The position numbers and the translations under genes were made by a program. A stretch of 64,000 bases of DNA from the NCBI RefSeq assembly GCF_958295425.1, contig NC_081145.1, forward strand, positions 26,512,889 to 26,576,888, read 5' to 3'. The notes beneath the pieces were generated by a model that was not told the origin of the DNA, did no database searches, and saw only the letters and a program-made list of their open reading frames with translations. This DNA is from Solea solea (lineage: Eukaryota; Chordata; Actinopteri; Pleuronectiformes; Soleidae). Of the stretch, positions 39,001-45,951 are shown in pieces (position 1 is the first letter of the stretch; every line of letters starts with the position of its first letter).

Positions 39001-41895
39001 CCAGGTGGTGCTGAAGAGTTTAAAAGGAAGAAGCAGACATGAGCTCACACAGTGTTAAATATTCAGCTCAGCAGTTTCAGACTTTTGTTAAACCTGTGAA
39101 CTTGTGTTTAATTTAGTGATTTTATATAGAAACAGAAAATGAGGCCACCTGCTGGACGTTTGAAGAACAACAGTGTGTTTGTAATGAGCTGCTGTTTCAT
39201 CAACATTTGACTACAGATCAACGCGACGTCTTGTTGTTGTTAATAACTCTCCTGCTCATCGTCATATATGTATTTATATATATACATTTACACACTGCTC
39301 ACCTTATTTTCTTTCATTACTTGTTTCTTTCTTTTTTTCTGTTCATTTCTTTCTTTTTTTCTGTTCATTTCTTTCTTTTTCTGTTCATTTCTACTTTTGA
39401 TTTTTAGCAGTTTGAACTTAAAAAAAGAGATCTTTGTCTTAATGAGCCTTGATGATGATGATTATATGAAACCAACCCATTAATTAATAAATTAATAAAA
39501 TAATCAACTGTTTTATGGATAATGAAAATCATGTTTGTGTGTGTGTGTGTAGATAAGGCAGTTCCCCCAGAGTTGCCCATCGTGATCGACCACGTGGCCC
39601 TGAAAGACATCCTGGGTCCACCGCTGTTTGACATGGAGGTGAGACAAGAAGACACTCTTCAACATCATCAGCAGCAGCAGCAGCAGCAGCAGAAGAAGAA
39701 ACAGCAGCAGTAGTAGTTCACGTTATCACACAGTCTAAAGTGAAACAGGATAACACTGTAGCTCGTCTTCCTGCAGGAGTTTTCTCTTCCTCTTTCCTGT
39801 CTTTTTGTTTTCCATCCTCTCACACATCGCTTGCCCTCCCTCTTGCATTTTCACCTCACGTCTGTCTGTCTGTCCACTCCCTCTTTTACAACCTCATGTT
39901 TCACATTCAGCCCTAAAAGCGTGGGAGACGATGAGCTGTGATGATTCCGTCATCAGCAGTACAGATGTTTTCATTTGTGTGTGTGTGTATGTAGGTGTCT
40001 GAGCGCTTCACTCTGCCCGGTGTGGCTCTGGGTCTGGCCTGGACTCCTCTCGGGGGGGAGATCATGTTCGTGGAGGCAAGCAGGATGGAGGGAGAGGGTC
40101 AGCTGACTCTGACCGGTCAGCTGGGAGACGTCATGAAGGAATCGGCTCATCTGGCCATCAGCTGGCTGCGAGCTAACGCTAAAACCTACCAGCTCACCAA
40201 CAGTCAGTTCACACACACACACACACACACATATATACTGTACATCAGATGTGAGACTATATACAAGTTATACGTCATGATTTTCCAGACTAAAAGAATT
40301 CTGAGTCATGAGTTTTTATTGTTTAGATTCTTAAATGTAAATGAGTGGAGCCTCCTGTTCACAGTGTACGTTTATTTAATTCATATTCTAAGTACTGAGG
40401 AAACAGATTAACCAACTAAACAAAAGTATTGTTTAAAGTATTACAGAGACATTAATGTCACAAACATTTAATAATTACTGAATGTTTTAAGGAAAAAAAT
40501 TCAGTAAGAATAATTTTACTGAAAAAAACTTTTTTTACTAAAAACTTTTATCAGTTAAAAAAAAGCTAATCTTACAGAAACATTTAGTTAATGTTCCAAA
40601 AAATGTACTGGAAAAAAAAAATTTGTAAAAAAATTGTACTGAATTTATTAAAGTAAAAAAACTCGGAGAAAAACTTTTTTACTGAAAACTTTTTTTTCGT
40701 AAGAAAGTCAGTAAATAAATTTGCAGATTTTTTTTCACTTTTACTGGCGTTACAAAAAATTTCTATTACAGAGACATTAATGTCACAAACATTAAATGAT
40801 CCCATTTTTTATACAAAATGTTGACTATAAAAAGTACTGAATATTTTTCAGTAAAAAGATTTGCTGATAATTTTTTTCCGTAAAGACATTTCAGAAAAAC
40901 TTCACTTTCACAATTTCAAAATTCTAATATTGCAGAGACATTGTCAAAAAACTTTAATTACCCAATTTTCTTTATACAAAATGTGATTTTACAGAAACAT
41001 TTTGTTAATGCTCCAAAAAATTTACTGAGTGTTTTTAGAAAAACATTCCGAAACTTTTTTTCAGTTAAAAAAATCTGAAAAAAATTTTTTTAACTGAAAA
41101 CTGTTTTTTGTAACATTTACATTTTTTTTTATTAAAATTGTAAGAAAACAATTTAATATTTTTTTCAGTAAAAAAAATCCAGTAAACTTCTTTGCTGACA
41201 TTTTTTTTTTAGTAAAATTTGTTCAAAAACACTTTTTTCCATTCGCGGTAATTCTGATAAAATAATTGTATCTTAATTTGTGAATCTTATATTCTGATGT
41301 GCGATAATATCGTTTAGAGTTTCATCTTTATAGAAATATAAACAGAATTAGCGACAGATGCTAATGTGTGAGTGTGTGTGTGTGTGTGAGCAGTGGTGGG
41401 GAATCCAGATCCATTAGATGGGACCGACATCCACCTCCACTTCCCCGCTGGAGCCGTCACCAAGGACGGCCCCTCTGCCGGTGTTACCATAGTAACCTGC
41501 CTGGCCTCGCTGTTCAGCAGCCGCCTGGTCAGGTCAGACGTCGCCATGACAGGAGAGATCACGTTAAGAGGACTGGTGCTGCCGGTGAGTTCTCGCTCTC
41601 TCAGCACAAAACCACCTCATATTTAAATCCTCTCTAACCAATCGTGTCGTTCCATCGTCTGCAGGTGGGCGGGATCAAGGACAAAGTGCTGGCGGCTTAC
41701 AGAGCAGGCGTGAAGTGCGTCGTCCTGCCCAAACGCAATGAGAAGGACCTGGAGGAACTTCCTGCAAATGTCAGGGAGGAGTTGGACTTTGTCACCGTGG
41801 AAACGCTGGACCAGGTCCTGAACGCAGCCTTTGACGGAGGATTCACAGGGACACATGGACGCACACACACCCCGCAGCTGAACAGCAAACTGTAA
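17291..41895 (+). CDS. lonp2: Peroxisomal Lon protease homolog 2 (complete gene, 17 coding exons)
   Basis: ATP-dependent serine protease of the peroxisomal matrix, involved in turnover and processing of peroxisomal proteins. Joined exons: 17291-17523, 21879-22014, 23570-23683, 26550-26681, 26875-26997, 27124-27287, 27733-27827, 29182-29300, 29388-29527, 34096-34237, 34406-34556, 35568-35694, 38379-38521, 39553-39638, 39995-40202, 41394-41584, 41665-41895. The lengths sum to 2,535 nt: 844 aa plus stop, against about 852 in human. The N-terminal substrate-binding domain spans roughly residues 10-220. The AAA+ module has Walker A at 380-387 (GPPGVGKT), Walker B at 444-450 (FLLDEVD), sensor 1 Asn497, Arg finger Arg509 and sensor 2 Arg567. 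The protease domain has Ser732 in DGPSAG and Lys775. The protein ends in SKL, the PTS1 import signal bound by PEX5. It has no mitochondrial presequence, which argues for LONP2 over LONP1. Every junction is GT-AG and keeps frame. Confidence 0.96.
17708..18024. mobile_element. GGGCTGCAAC-family MITE, copy in lonp2 intron 1
   Basis: TAGGGCTG at the left end and TTAGTTGCAGCCC at the right. The interior carries TTTCTGGTTTCTTTGCTCCA, ACATTTTCTGACATTTTATG and the ATCGATTA palindromes. Confidence 0.7.
18840..19175. mobile_element. GGGCTGCAAC-family MITE, second copy in intron 1
   Basis: Right end ATTAGTTGCAGCTCTA is clear. The left end is eroded near 18,840. Shares TTTCTTTGCTCCATAA and ACATTTCATGGACCAAG with other copies. 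Confidence 0.65.
19440..21066 (+). mobile_element. L2/Maui-type LINE remnant with internal deletion
   Basis: An endonuclease-like frame at 20069-20503 has [18 protein letters not shown] and FLTETWL. Then, after about 40 bp, a reverse-transcriptase frame at 20541-20738 has [20 protein letters not shown] and [14 protein letters not shown]. In intact L2 elements a long polymerase segment separates these, so most of it is deleted. The 3' tail ends near 21,066 with GGTGCTATACAAATAAAC. The upstream part (19,440-19,980) may be decayed 5' sequence. Non-functional, inside lonp2 intron 1. Confidence 0.8.
21067..21840. other. lonp2 intron 1, remainder
   Basis: No gene, RNA or clear repeat seen. It ends in the CTT/TTC tract that serves as pyrimidine tract for exon 2. 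Confidence 0.5.
21879..22014 (+). CDS. lonp2: lonp2 coding exon 2 (residues 78-123)
   Basis: Carries the highly conserved [20 protein letters not shown] stretch of the Lon N-terminal domain. The acceptor CTGCACAG follows a long CTT/TTC tract (21841-21863), an unusually pure polypyrimidine run. Donor GAG|GTAACA. Confidence 0.95.
22193..22419. repeat. Long inverted repeat in lonp2 intron 2
   Basis: Arms 22193-22230 and 22379-22419 (CTTTCCACAT..AGTTTTATTTC..GTTCTTTATAGT) are near-perfect inverse copies with only short indels. The spacer is about 148 bp. It looks like a foldback or MITE; no transposase. Confidence 0.75.
23570..23683 (+). CDS. lonp2: lonp2 coding exon 3 (residues 124-161)
   Basis: Phase 0 at both ends. 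It codes for the VEQLDKLEQ ... [16 protein letters not shown] segment of the N-terminal domain. The middle ([13 protein letters not shown]) is longer and more divergent than in human. Confidence 0.92.
23716..23818. mobile_element. GGGCTGCAAC-family MITE fragment
   Basis: Half element in intron 3: GATTAGTTGTTTGGTCCATA then AAATATTCATCCGTGTTTCCC. It starts 33 bp after exon 3. Confidence 0.55.
24224..25310 (-). mobile_element. Tc1-like transposon, deleted and truncated
   Basis: Minus-strand transposase pieces: [20 protein letters not shown] and [11 protein letters not shown] (helix-turn-helix DNA-binding end, 24771-25022), then frames at 24632-24898, then [20 protein letters not shown] (first catalytic Asp) and [15 protein letters not shown]. 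The second Asp and the last acidic residue region is missing by internal deletion. Inverted arms match at 24224-24295 against 25119-25188. The right arm continues to 25310 (ending CCTAACTGTA), but the left arm lacks that outer part of about 120 bp. Inactive; lies in lonp2 intron 3. Confidence 0.88.
25311..26520. other. lonp2 intron 3, remainder
   Basis: A 106-codon frame at 25296-25616 has no splice or family support. Nothing else is identified. Confidence 0.45.
26550..26681 (+). CDS. lonp2: lonp2 coding exon 4 (residues 162-205)
   Basis: Phase 0. It codes for [20 protein letters not shown] and [10 protein letters not shown], near-identical to the helical end of the LONP2 N-terminal domain. 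The acceptor is TTTGTGTAG inside a TG-rich run instead of a normal pyrimidine tract. Confidence 0.95.
26875..26997 (+). CDS. lonp2: lonp2 coding exon 5 (residues 206-246)
   Basis: Phase 0. It codes for the coiled-coil-like linker [20 protein letters not shown] followed by [14 protein letters not shown]. The acceptor CTACAAAAG has a weak pyrimidine tract. Confidence 0.93.
27028..27083. repeat. (TA)n(CA)n microsatellite filling intron 5
   Basis: About 33 bp of TA then CA repeats inside a 126-bp intron, so repeat length should vary between individuals. Confidence 0.95.
27124..27287 (+). CDS. lonp2: lonp2 coding exon 6 (residues 247-300 plus two bases)
   Basis: Contains a basic patch ([11 protein letters not shown]) and then an acidic tract ([12 protein letters not shown]), the position of the acidic linker also seen in human LONP2. 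It ends in the conserved CLKELK-R segment leading to the AAA+ module. The preceding intron is only 126 bp and is mostly TA/CA microsatellite. Confidence 0.93.
27733..27827 (+). CDS. lonp2: lonp2 coding exon 7 (residues 301-332 plus one base)
   Basis: Codes for [19 protein letters not shown] and [10 protein letters not shown], a hallmark region just before the Lon ATPase domain. Acceptor TATTCAG, donor AAAG|GTAAAT. Confidence 0.95.
28546..28745 (-). mobile_element. SINE fragment, minus strand, 5'-truncated
   Basis: Reverse complement of the body of the SINE at 60970-61356. It shares the inverses of GGAGTTTGCATGTTCTCC-like, CCCACAGTCCAAAAACATG and GACTGGCGAACTGTCCAGGG. The tRNA-related head is absent. 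It lies in lonp2 intron 7. Confidence 0.75.
29182..29300 (+). CDS. lonp2: lonp2 coding exon 8 (residues 333-372)
   Basis: Codes for [20 protein letters not shown] and [10 protein letters not shown], the conserved lead-in to Walker A in Lon proteases. The intron after it is just 87 bp. Confidence 0.95.
29388..29527 (+). CDS. lonp2: lonp2 coding exon 9 (residues 373-418 plus two bases), Walker A
   Basis: Contains the P-loop GPPGVGKTS (Lys386 and Thr387 contact ATP phosphates and Mg2+ in the family). The conserved EFHRIALGG and DQSDIRGH segment follows. Confidence 0.97.
29590..29806. mobile_element. GGGCTGCAAC-family MITE remnant, intron 9
   Basis: Eroded copy with ACATTTTCTGACATTTTAT and CGACAGATTAATCAATTATG. 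Both ends are damaged. Confidence 0.5.
30317..30585. mobile_element. GGGCTGCAAC-family MITE, intron 9
   Basis: CGATTATTTTCATGATC at the left, TTCATCCGTGTTTCCCAAAC inside, TTGATTATCAAG at the right. Confidence 0.55.
30775..31095. mobile_element. GGGCTGCAAC-family MITE, well-preserved copy, intron 9
   Basis: Starts TAGGGCTGCAACTTACGATT with clear ATCGATGAATCTGTCGATT arms. The right end is cut near ATCGATTATCAAAATAG. Contains a 69-codon plus frame of no meaning. Confidence 0.7.
31693..31952. mobile_element. GGGCTGCAAC-family MITE, inverse orientation, intron 9
   Basis: TTTTCTGGTTTCTTTGCTCC, GAGAACGTCATCATTTTGAG and ATTTATGGACCAAAC match other copies. Ends eroded. Confidence 0.55.
32050..32328. 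mobile_element. GGGCTGCAAC-family MITE, intron 9, last copy
   Basis: Left AGAACTGAAACAATGACTCG, right TCGTTATTTGCAGCTCTA. This makes five copies between exons 9 and 10. Confidence 0.6.
32811..33408. repeat. Pair of direct repeats in intron 9
   Basis: 32,811-32,968 and 33,238-33,408 both read CACACAGGCTTTCG, AGTTTGAGCTCAGTCACTTC, GTGGGCAAGACACTTAACC, CATCTGAGACTGAGG in order. The GGGCAAGACACTTAACC motif is common in fish interspersed repeats. The second copy has a 14-bp extra piece (GCTGAGACTCGG). Confidence 0.75.
33740..34014. mobile_element. MITE-like segment ending ACACACTGGACCTTTAA
   Basis: The right end at 33,998-34,014 is the inverse of the TTAAAGGT-CA-TGTGTAAC ends at 2184 and 34765. 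The left end was not located exactly. Confidence 0.4.
34096..34237 (+). CDS. lonp2: lonp2 coding exon 10 (to residue 466), Walker B
   Basis: Codes for [16 protein letters not shown], the pore-loop region, and Walker B FLLDEVDK at residues 444-451. It ends GDPAAALLE. The 4.6-kb intron before it holds most of the MITE copies within LONP2. Confidence 0.97.
34406..34556 (+). CDS. lonp2: lonp2 coding exon 11 (residues 467-516 plus one base)
   Basis: Codes for [16 protein letters not shown], sensor 1 in LFIATANT (Asn497) and the arginine finger in ALLDRME (Arg509). Confidence 0.96.
34763..34935. mobile_element. MITE fragment in intron 11
   Basis: Starts CTTTAAAGGTACATTGTGTA and continues with CTGTGGGCCTCTGTAAAAAC, typical of fish MITEs with this end. 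Right boundary approximate. Confidence 0.45.
35568..35694 (+). CDS. lonp2: lonp2 coding exon 12 (residues 517-558 plus two bases)
   Basis: Codes for [20 protein letters not shown], the start of the AAA+ small helical lid domain. Confidence 0.95.
35806..36318. repeat. Minisatellite in lonp2 intron 12
   Basis: About 25-30 units built on CATTCACCTGTCCTCA with an optional extra CATT. Unit length moves between about 17 and 21 bp. A longer block (35,900s) recurs near 36,090-36,230, so there is a second-level duplication. It creates open frames of 180 and 211 codons (HSPVL repeats) that are not genes. Confidence 0.95.
36319..37316. other. lonp2 intron 12, middle part
   Basis: No exon or clear element seen; random short frames only. 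Confidence 0.4.
37318..37376. repeat. Perfect palindrome, 28-bp arms, 3-base loop
   Basis: Left arm 37318-37345, loop GTT, right arm 37349-37376, no mismatch. Each arm itself holds two copies of TCATCACGGGAG separated by GTTG-like bases, so the hairpin is built from four copies of a 12-mer, two in each direction. Confidence 0.97.
37677..38030. repeat. TTTC/ATTC/TTAA low-complexity tract
   Basis: Mixed (TTTC)n, (ATTC)n, (ACTC)n and (TTAA)n arrays with a recurring ATTCATGAATTAATTTGGTT block (twice, about 37,880 and 37,997). Lies before exon 13. Confidence 0.95.
38379..38521 (+). CDS. lonp2: lonp2 coding exon 13 (to residue 606), sensor 2
   Basis: Codes for [20 protein letters not shown] with sensor 2 Arg567. 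A divergent linker ([19 protein letters not shown]) leads to the protease domain. The linker is shorter than in human and accounts for much of the length difference. The acceptor sits in a TG-rich run. Confidence 0.93.
38680..39010. mobile_element. Fish interspersed-repeat fragment in intron 13
   Basis: GGTCCTGGAAAGTCCTTATA and CCTTGAATTTGATGTCAGCC are a phrase seen in fish dispersed repeats. A related CCTTAAAATCCTTGGGC lies near 18,210. Family not assigned. Confidence 0.35.
39302..39395. repeat. TTTCTTTCTTTTTCTGTTCA minisatellite
   Basis: Three to four units of about 24 bp of CTGTTCATTTCTTTC in intron 13. Confidence 0.85.
39553..39638 (+). CDS. lonp2: lonp2 coding exon 14 (to residue 635)
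   Basis: Codes for [20 protein letters not shown], the entry to the proteolytic domain. The acceptor AG directly follows a (GT)7 run at 39537-39550 with no pyrimidine tract between. Confidence 0.93.
39665..39717. repeat. CAG/AAG trinucleotide repeat
   Basis: (CAG)n then AAGAAGAAA then CAGCAGCAG just after the exon 14 donor, intronic. Confidence 0.9.
39995..40202 (+). CDS. lonp2: lonp2 coding exon 15 (residues 636-704 plus one base)
   Basis: Codes for [19 protein letters not shown], then [17 protein letters not shown], core of the Lon protease domain. It is flanked by (GT)6 just upstream of the acceptor and by a CA repeat just after the donor (40210-40230). Its length of 208 nt is not a multiple of three. 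Confidence 0.95.
40210..40230. repeat. (CA)10 at the start of intron 15
   Basis: Begins 8 bp after the exon 15 splice donor; the partner GT run ends intron 15 (41372-41388). Confidence 0.95.
40441..41230. repeat. Decayed A/T-rich tandem repeat in intron 15
   Basis: TTACAGAGACATTAATGTCA occurs at 40,441 and 40,768, a shorter form at 40,932. ACAGAAACATTT-GTTAATG occurs at 40,574 and 40,991. Between them ACTGAAAAAAACTTTTTTAC-type units recur. Old tandem array with drifting period. Confidence 0.7.
41394..41584 (+). CDS. lonp2: lonp2 coding exon 16 (residues 705-768), catalytic serine
   Basis: Codes for [19 protein letters not shown] with nucleophile Ser732, and [16 protein letters not shown]. 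The acceptor GAGCAG follows an 8-unit GT run (41372-41388). The intron after this exon is only 80 bp. Confidence 0.96.
41665..41895 (+). CDS. lonp2: lonp2 coding exon 17 (residues 769-844), catalytic lysine and PTS1
   Basis: Codes for [17 protein letters not shown]. Lys775 is the general base, 43 residues after Ser732, the same spacing I recall for human. The end [21 protein letters not shown] differs from human just before the shared LNSKL. The stop is TAA at 41893-41895. The His/Thr-rich stretch comes from a CA-repeat-like segment in the coding sequence. Confidence 0.96.
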   Translation: MGGIKDKVLAAYRAGVKCVVLPKRNEKDLEELPANVREELDFVTVETLDQVLNAAFDGGFTGTHGRTHTPQLNSKL

Positions 41896-42225
41896 AACAC
41901 ATGCACACACAGTGACACACACAAACGTTAACACACACACACAGTGAATGTTCTATTTTCTCTGAATAGAATTATTTTCATGTTCAGATCATTTTCATGT
42001 TGCAGATTTAATTTGAACAAATTAAATAAATAAATAGTTAAAGTCAAACTGGACAGATAACAATGTTACAGCAAAAGAAAACATAATTAATTAGATTAAA
42101 TGTGTTATTAATTCTCTCTTTGAGGATTGTGAATTAAAGCAAAATAAAAAAGTAAATTAGAAATGAATAAAACCATGTTTGTTTGCACTGATGTCACTGA
42201 CAGAGTAAACAGTAAATGTCAGTAA

Positions 42226-42231
42226 AATAAA
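42226..42231 (+). promoter_or_regulatory. Candidate lonp2 poly(A) signal
   Basis: AATAAA 331 bp after the stop. An earlier AATAAA at 42025-42030 lies in an AAATAAATAAATA run. Either gives a short 3' UTR that starts with CA repeats (41899-41942). Confidence 0.4.
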
Positions 42232-42469
42232 GAATTATCCACAGAAATATCAGCTGATTATCACTCTTTTTCTGTAAATAACGTCTTTGTCTTATTTGCT
42301 TAACTATTTTATTCAACCAAAAGTAATAAAACCAAAAAAAACAAGTCATTACTTTTTTTTAAACTAATGTATGGACAGAAAACACTTAAGATGTAAGATT
42401 AATGTGTGGTGATCTGAAAGTATGTGGTTTTCTATACTTTCTGTTCTATTGCTATTGGAAGAAAATTAT

Positions 42470-42620
42470 TCAATTTACCAATCAAACGATTCATCTGTCG
42501 ATTATTTTCTTGATGAATTGATTCCTTGTTTGCTCTCATTTTTGTCCACAAAACAAAAAATTCAGAGCAAATAAACCAGAAATTATTAACATTTAAGAAA
42601 CTGGAAATATATATAAATAA
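42470..42620. mobile_element. GGGCTGCAAC-family MITE fragment
   Basis: CGATTCATCTGTCGATTATT and TTTGTCCACAAAACAAAAAA match parts of the other copies. Downstream of lonp2. Confidence 0.5.
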
Positions 42621-43071
42621 TTTAGTAATGGGTGTACAGTCATGAACCCTGTTGTTCATGACTGTATTTCCTGTCATTAACTTGACGATAAATGAAAGTT
42701 TCCATTAGAGAAGACATTCATCTCTACATGTGTTTCTTCATATGTTCTTGTTTTTAAAATTGTAAAACACGATCAGCTACAGTTGGGAAAAAAAAAAAGA
42801 AAATCCTATTAATTCCCATGAAAAGTTCCCAATCCCATGGAAAGTTTCTGAAGATTTACTGGGGAATTTTTTTCGACCCTTTGCAACCAGAATATCAGCA
42901 CATGCTTAAGTTGATTCCCTTAATAAGATCAGAACAACATTAACAACGACATAACTCTTAATTTACACATATGATCCTCCAGAGGGTGCTGTTTAGTCTT
43001 GAAGCATTTCTGCTCAGACGCTGACTCAGCACTTTTTCCCCACTCCTAACAGTCATGTTATGAACCTGATG

Positions 43072-43131
<60 letters not shown>

Positions 43132-43345
43132 TATATACATATGTATGTATGTATGTATACATGTGTATATATGTATAGATACGTATATATATATACACAT
43201 GTGTATATATACACATGTGTATATATACATACACTATACACTATATTCAGACTTGCATATATATACACACATATATATTTCAACACGTATGCACACATAT
43301 ATATTTTTTTAAAAACCTAATATCTCAGGAATTTATATACACACA
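43072..43345. repeat. GT/TA/TATG microsatellite cluster
   Basis: (GT)n, (TA)n, (TATG)n and ACACATGTGTATATAT blocks, with three nearly identical ACACATGTGTATATA palindromic units around 43,195-43,225. Explains several ORFs of 80-90 codons rich in Tyr and Ile. Confidence 0.95.
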
Positions 43346-43667
43346 CATATGTGTACATGTATATCATTTTTATAACTCTGACAAAGATGATAAATAAAGA
43401 AATCAAGAAAACCAATGTGCTGAGATCATCAGGACAAATATCTCAGTCCATCAGAAGACGACTTGTATCTCTGAGGTTTTAAGTTCAACTCTTACAATGA
43501 AGTGATTTTCACACAATTGTAAAACTTTAGACTCAAAAACAACAACTTAGAAACACCACAAACACTTTCAGTTCCTTTTCTTTCATTTTTTTAAATTAGA
43601 CAATTGAAAGTTCAACATCCAAAGTGAAGATTAAAAGGAGACGAAAAGTCACAAATCTATCAGGGAT

Positions 43668-43736
43668 TGGTGGCGTAGAGGCTTTGTTCACTATGACATT
43701 TTTGTACATAGTTAGTCAAGACCTACTACGCCACCA
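43668..43736. repeat. Inverted repeat at the array edge
   Basis: TGGTGGCGTAG at 43668-43678 and CTACGCCACCA at 43726-43736, perfect 11-bp arms, about 25 bp before the first satellite monomer (43,763). Confidence 0.85.
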
Positions 43737-44575
43737 TACCACTCAGGTCTTACATTAAAATGTCATAATTTAGTATGTCGTCCAAAATGTGACAAAAAGT
43801 CATAAGTTAGTATGTCGTCCAAAATGTGACAAAAAAGTCATAGGTTAGTATGTCGTCCAAAATGTGACAAAAAGTCATAAGTTAGTATGTCGTCCAAAAT
43901 GTGACAAAAAAGTCATAGGTTAGTATGTCGTCCAAAATGTGACAAAAAAGTCATAGGTTAGGATGTCGTCCAAATTTTGACAAAAAAGTCATAGTATAGT
44001 ATGTCGTCCAAATTTTGACAAAAAAGTCATAGTATAGTATGTCGTCCAAAATTTGACAAAAAAGGCATAGTTTAGTATGTCGTCCAAAATTTGACAAAAA
44101 AGTCATAGGTTAGTATGTCGTGTAAAATTTGACAAAAAAGTCATACTTTAGTATGTCGTCTTTGACAAAATTTGACAAAAAAGTCATAGGTTAGTATGTC
44201 GTGTAAAATTTGACAAAAAAGTCATACTTTAGTATGTCGTCTTTGACAAAATTTGACAAAAAAGTCATAGGTTAGTATGTCGTCCAAAATTTGACAAAAA
44301 AGTCATAGGTTACTATGTCGTCCAAAATTTGACAAAAAAGTCATAGTATTGTATGTCGTCCAAATTTTGACAAAAAAAGTCATAGGTTAGTATGTCGTCC
44401 AAAATTTGACAAAAAAGTCATAGGTTAGTATGTTGTCCAAAATTTGACAAAAAAGTATGTCGTGTAAAATTTGACAAAAAAAGTCATACTTTAGTATGTC
44501 GTCCAAGATTGACATTAAAAGTCATAGGTTAATGTCATCCAAGAAGTAACGTAAAAGTTATAGGTCAGTTTGTCG

Positions 44576-44684
44576 ACAGCTTGAGATTAATTGGCCAAAT
44601 GGCTGTACGGATAAGGCACTGGTCTTGTAAGTCAAGGTTTGTTGGTTCACGTCCCACCTCGGGTGTAGTTCATTCAGATGTCTG
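44576..44684. repeat. tRNA-Arg-like insertion inside a satellite monomer, copy 1
   Basis: About 109 bp interrupts a monomer between TTTGTCG and AAATGTGACC. Positions 44593-44664 line up over 72 bases, without gaps, to my memory of vertebrate tRNA-Arg-CCT. Shared parts are GGATAAGGCACTGG, CTAAG-to-GTAAG at the anticodon loop, and the B box GGTTCACGTCCCACC. The acceptor stem no longer pairs well and the anticodon positions read TGT, so it is a pseudo-tRNA or SINE head. Anticodon-arm variant GTCAAGG. Confidence 0.75.
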
Positions 44685-45879
44685 AAATGTGACCAATAAG
44701 TCTTAGTGTAATATCTTCTCCGATATATGACAAAAAAGTCATAGGTTACTATGTCGTCCAAAATTTGACAAAAAACTCATAGTATAGTATGTCGTCCAAA
44801 TTTTGACAAAAAACTCATAGTATAGTATGTCGTCCAAAATTTGACAAAAAAGGCATAGGTTAGTATGTCGTCCAAAATTTGACAAAAAAGTCATAGGTTA
44901 GTATGTCGTGTAAAATTTGACAAAAAAGTCATACTTTAGTATGTCGTCTTTGACAAAATTTGACAAAAAAGTCATAGGTTAGTATGCCGTCCAAAATTTG
45001 ACCAAAAAGGCATAGTATAGTATGTCGTCCAAATTTTGACAAAAAAAGTCATAGGTTAGTATGTCGTCCAAAATGTGACAAAAAAGTCATAGGTTAGTAT
45101 GTCGTCCAAAATGTGACAAAAAAGTCATAGGTTAGTATGTCGTCCAAAATGTGTCAAAAAAGTCATAGGTTAGTATGTCGTCCAAAATGTGACAAAAAAG
45201 TCATAGTTTAGAATGTCGTCCAAAATGTGACAAAAAAGTCATAAGTTAGTATGTCGTCCAAAATGTGACAAAAAAGTCATGTTAGTATGTCGTCCAAAAT
45301 TGAACAAAAAAGTCATAGGTTAGTATGTCGTCCAAAATTTGACAAAAAAGTCATAGGTTAGTATGTTGTCCAAAATGTGACAAAAAAAGTCATAGGTTAG
45401 TATGTCGTCCAAAATGTGACAAAAAAGTCATAGGATAGTATGTCGTCCAAAATTTGACAAAAAAGTCATAGGTTACTATGTCGTCCAAAATTTGACAAAA
45501 AAGTCATAGTATTGTATGTCGTCCAAATTTTGACAAAAAAAGTCATAGGTTAGTATGTCGTCCAAAATTTGACAAAAAAGTCATAGGTTAGTATGTTGTC
45601 CAAAATTTGACAAAAAAGTCATAGGTTAGTATGTCGTGTAAAATTTGACAAATAAGTCATACTTTAGTATGTCGTCCAAAATTTGACAAAAAAGTCATAG
45701 GTTAGTATGTCGTCCAAAATTTGACAAAAAAGTCATAGGTTAGTATGTCGTGTAAAATTTGACAAAAAAGTCATACTTTAGTATGTCGTCCAAGATTGAC
45801 ATTAAAAGTCATAGGTTAATGTCATCCAAGAAGTAACGTAAAAGTTATAGGTCAGTTTGTCGACAGCTTGAGATTAATT

Positions 45880-45951
45880 GGCCAAATGGCTGTACGGATA
45901 AGGCACTGGTCTTGTAAGCCAAGGTTTGTTGGTTCACGTCCCACCTCGGGT
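45880..45951. repeat. tRNA-Arg-like module, copy 2
   Basis: GCCAAGG variant, in which the anticodon stem keeps more pairs. The flank reads GTTCCTTTAGATGTTTG instead of GTTCATTCAGATGTCTG. Confidence 0.75.

Noticed and set aside
42958..43320. Tyr/Ile-rich frames of 80-90 codons
   Set aside because: TATG/TATA microsatellite translation.
44593..44664. Functional tRNA-Thr(TGT) or tRNA-Arg gene
   Set aside because: The anticodon positions read TGT, but the body resembles tRNA-Arg, and the acceptor stem is badly paired. Treated as pseudo-tRNA.
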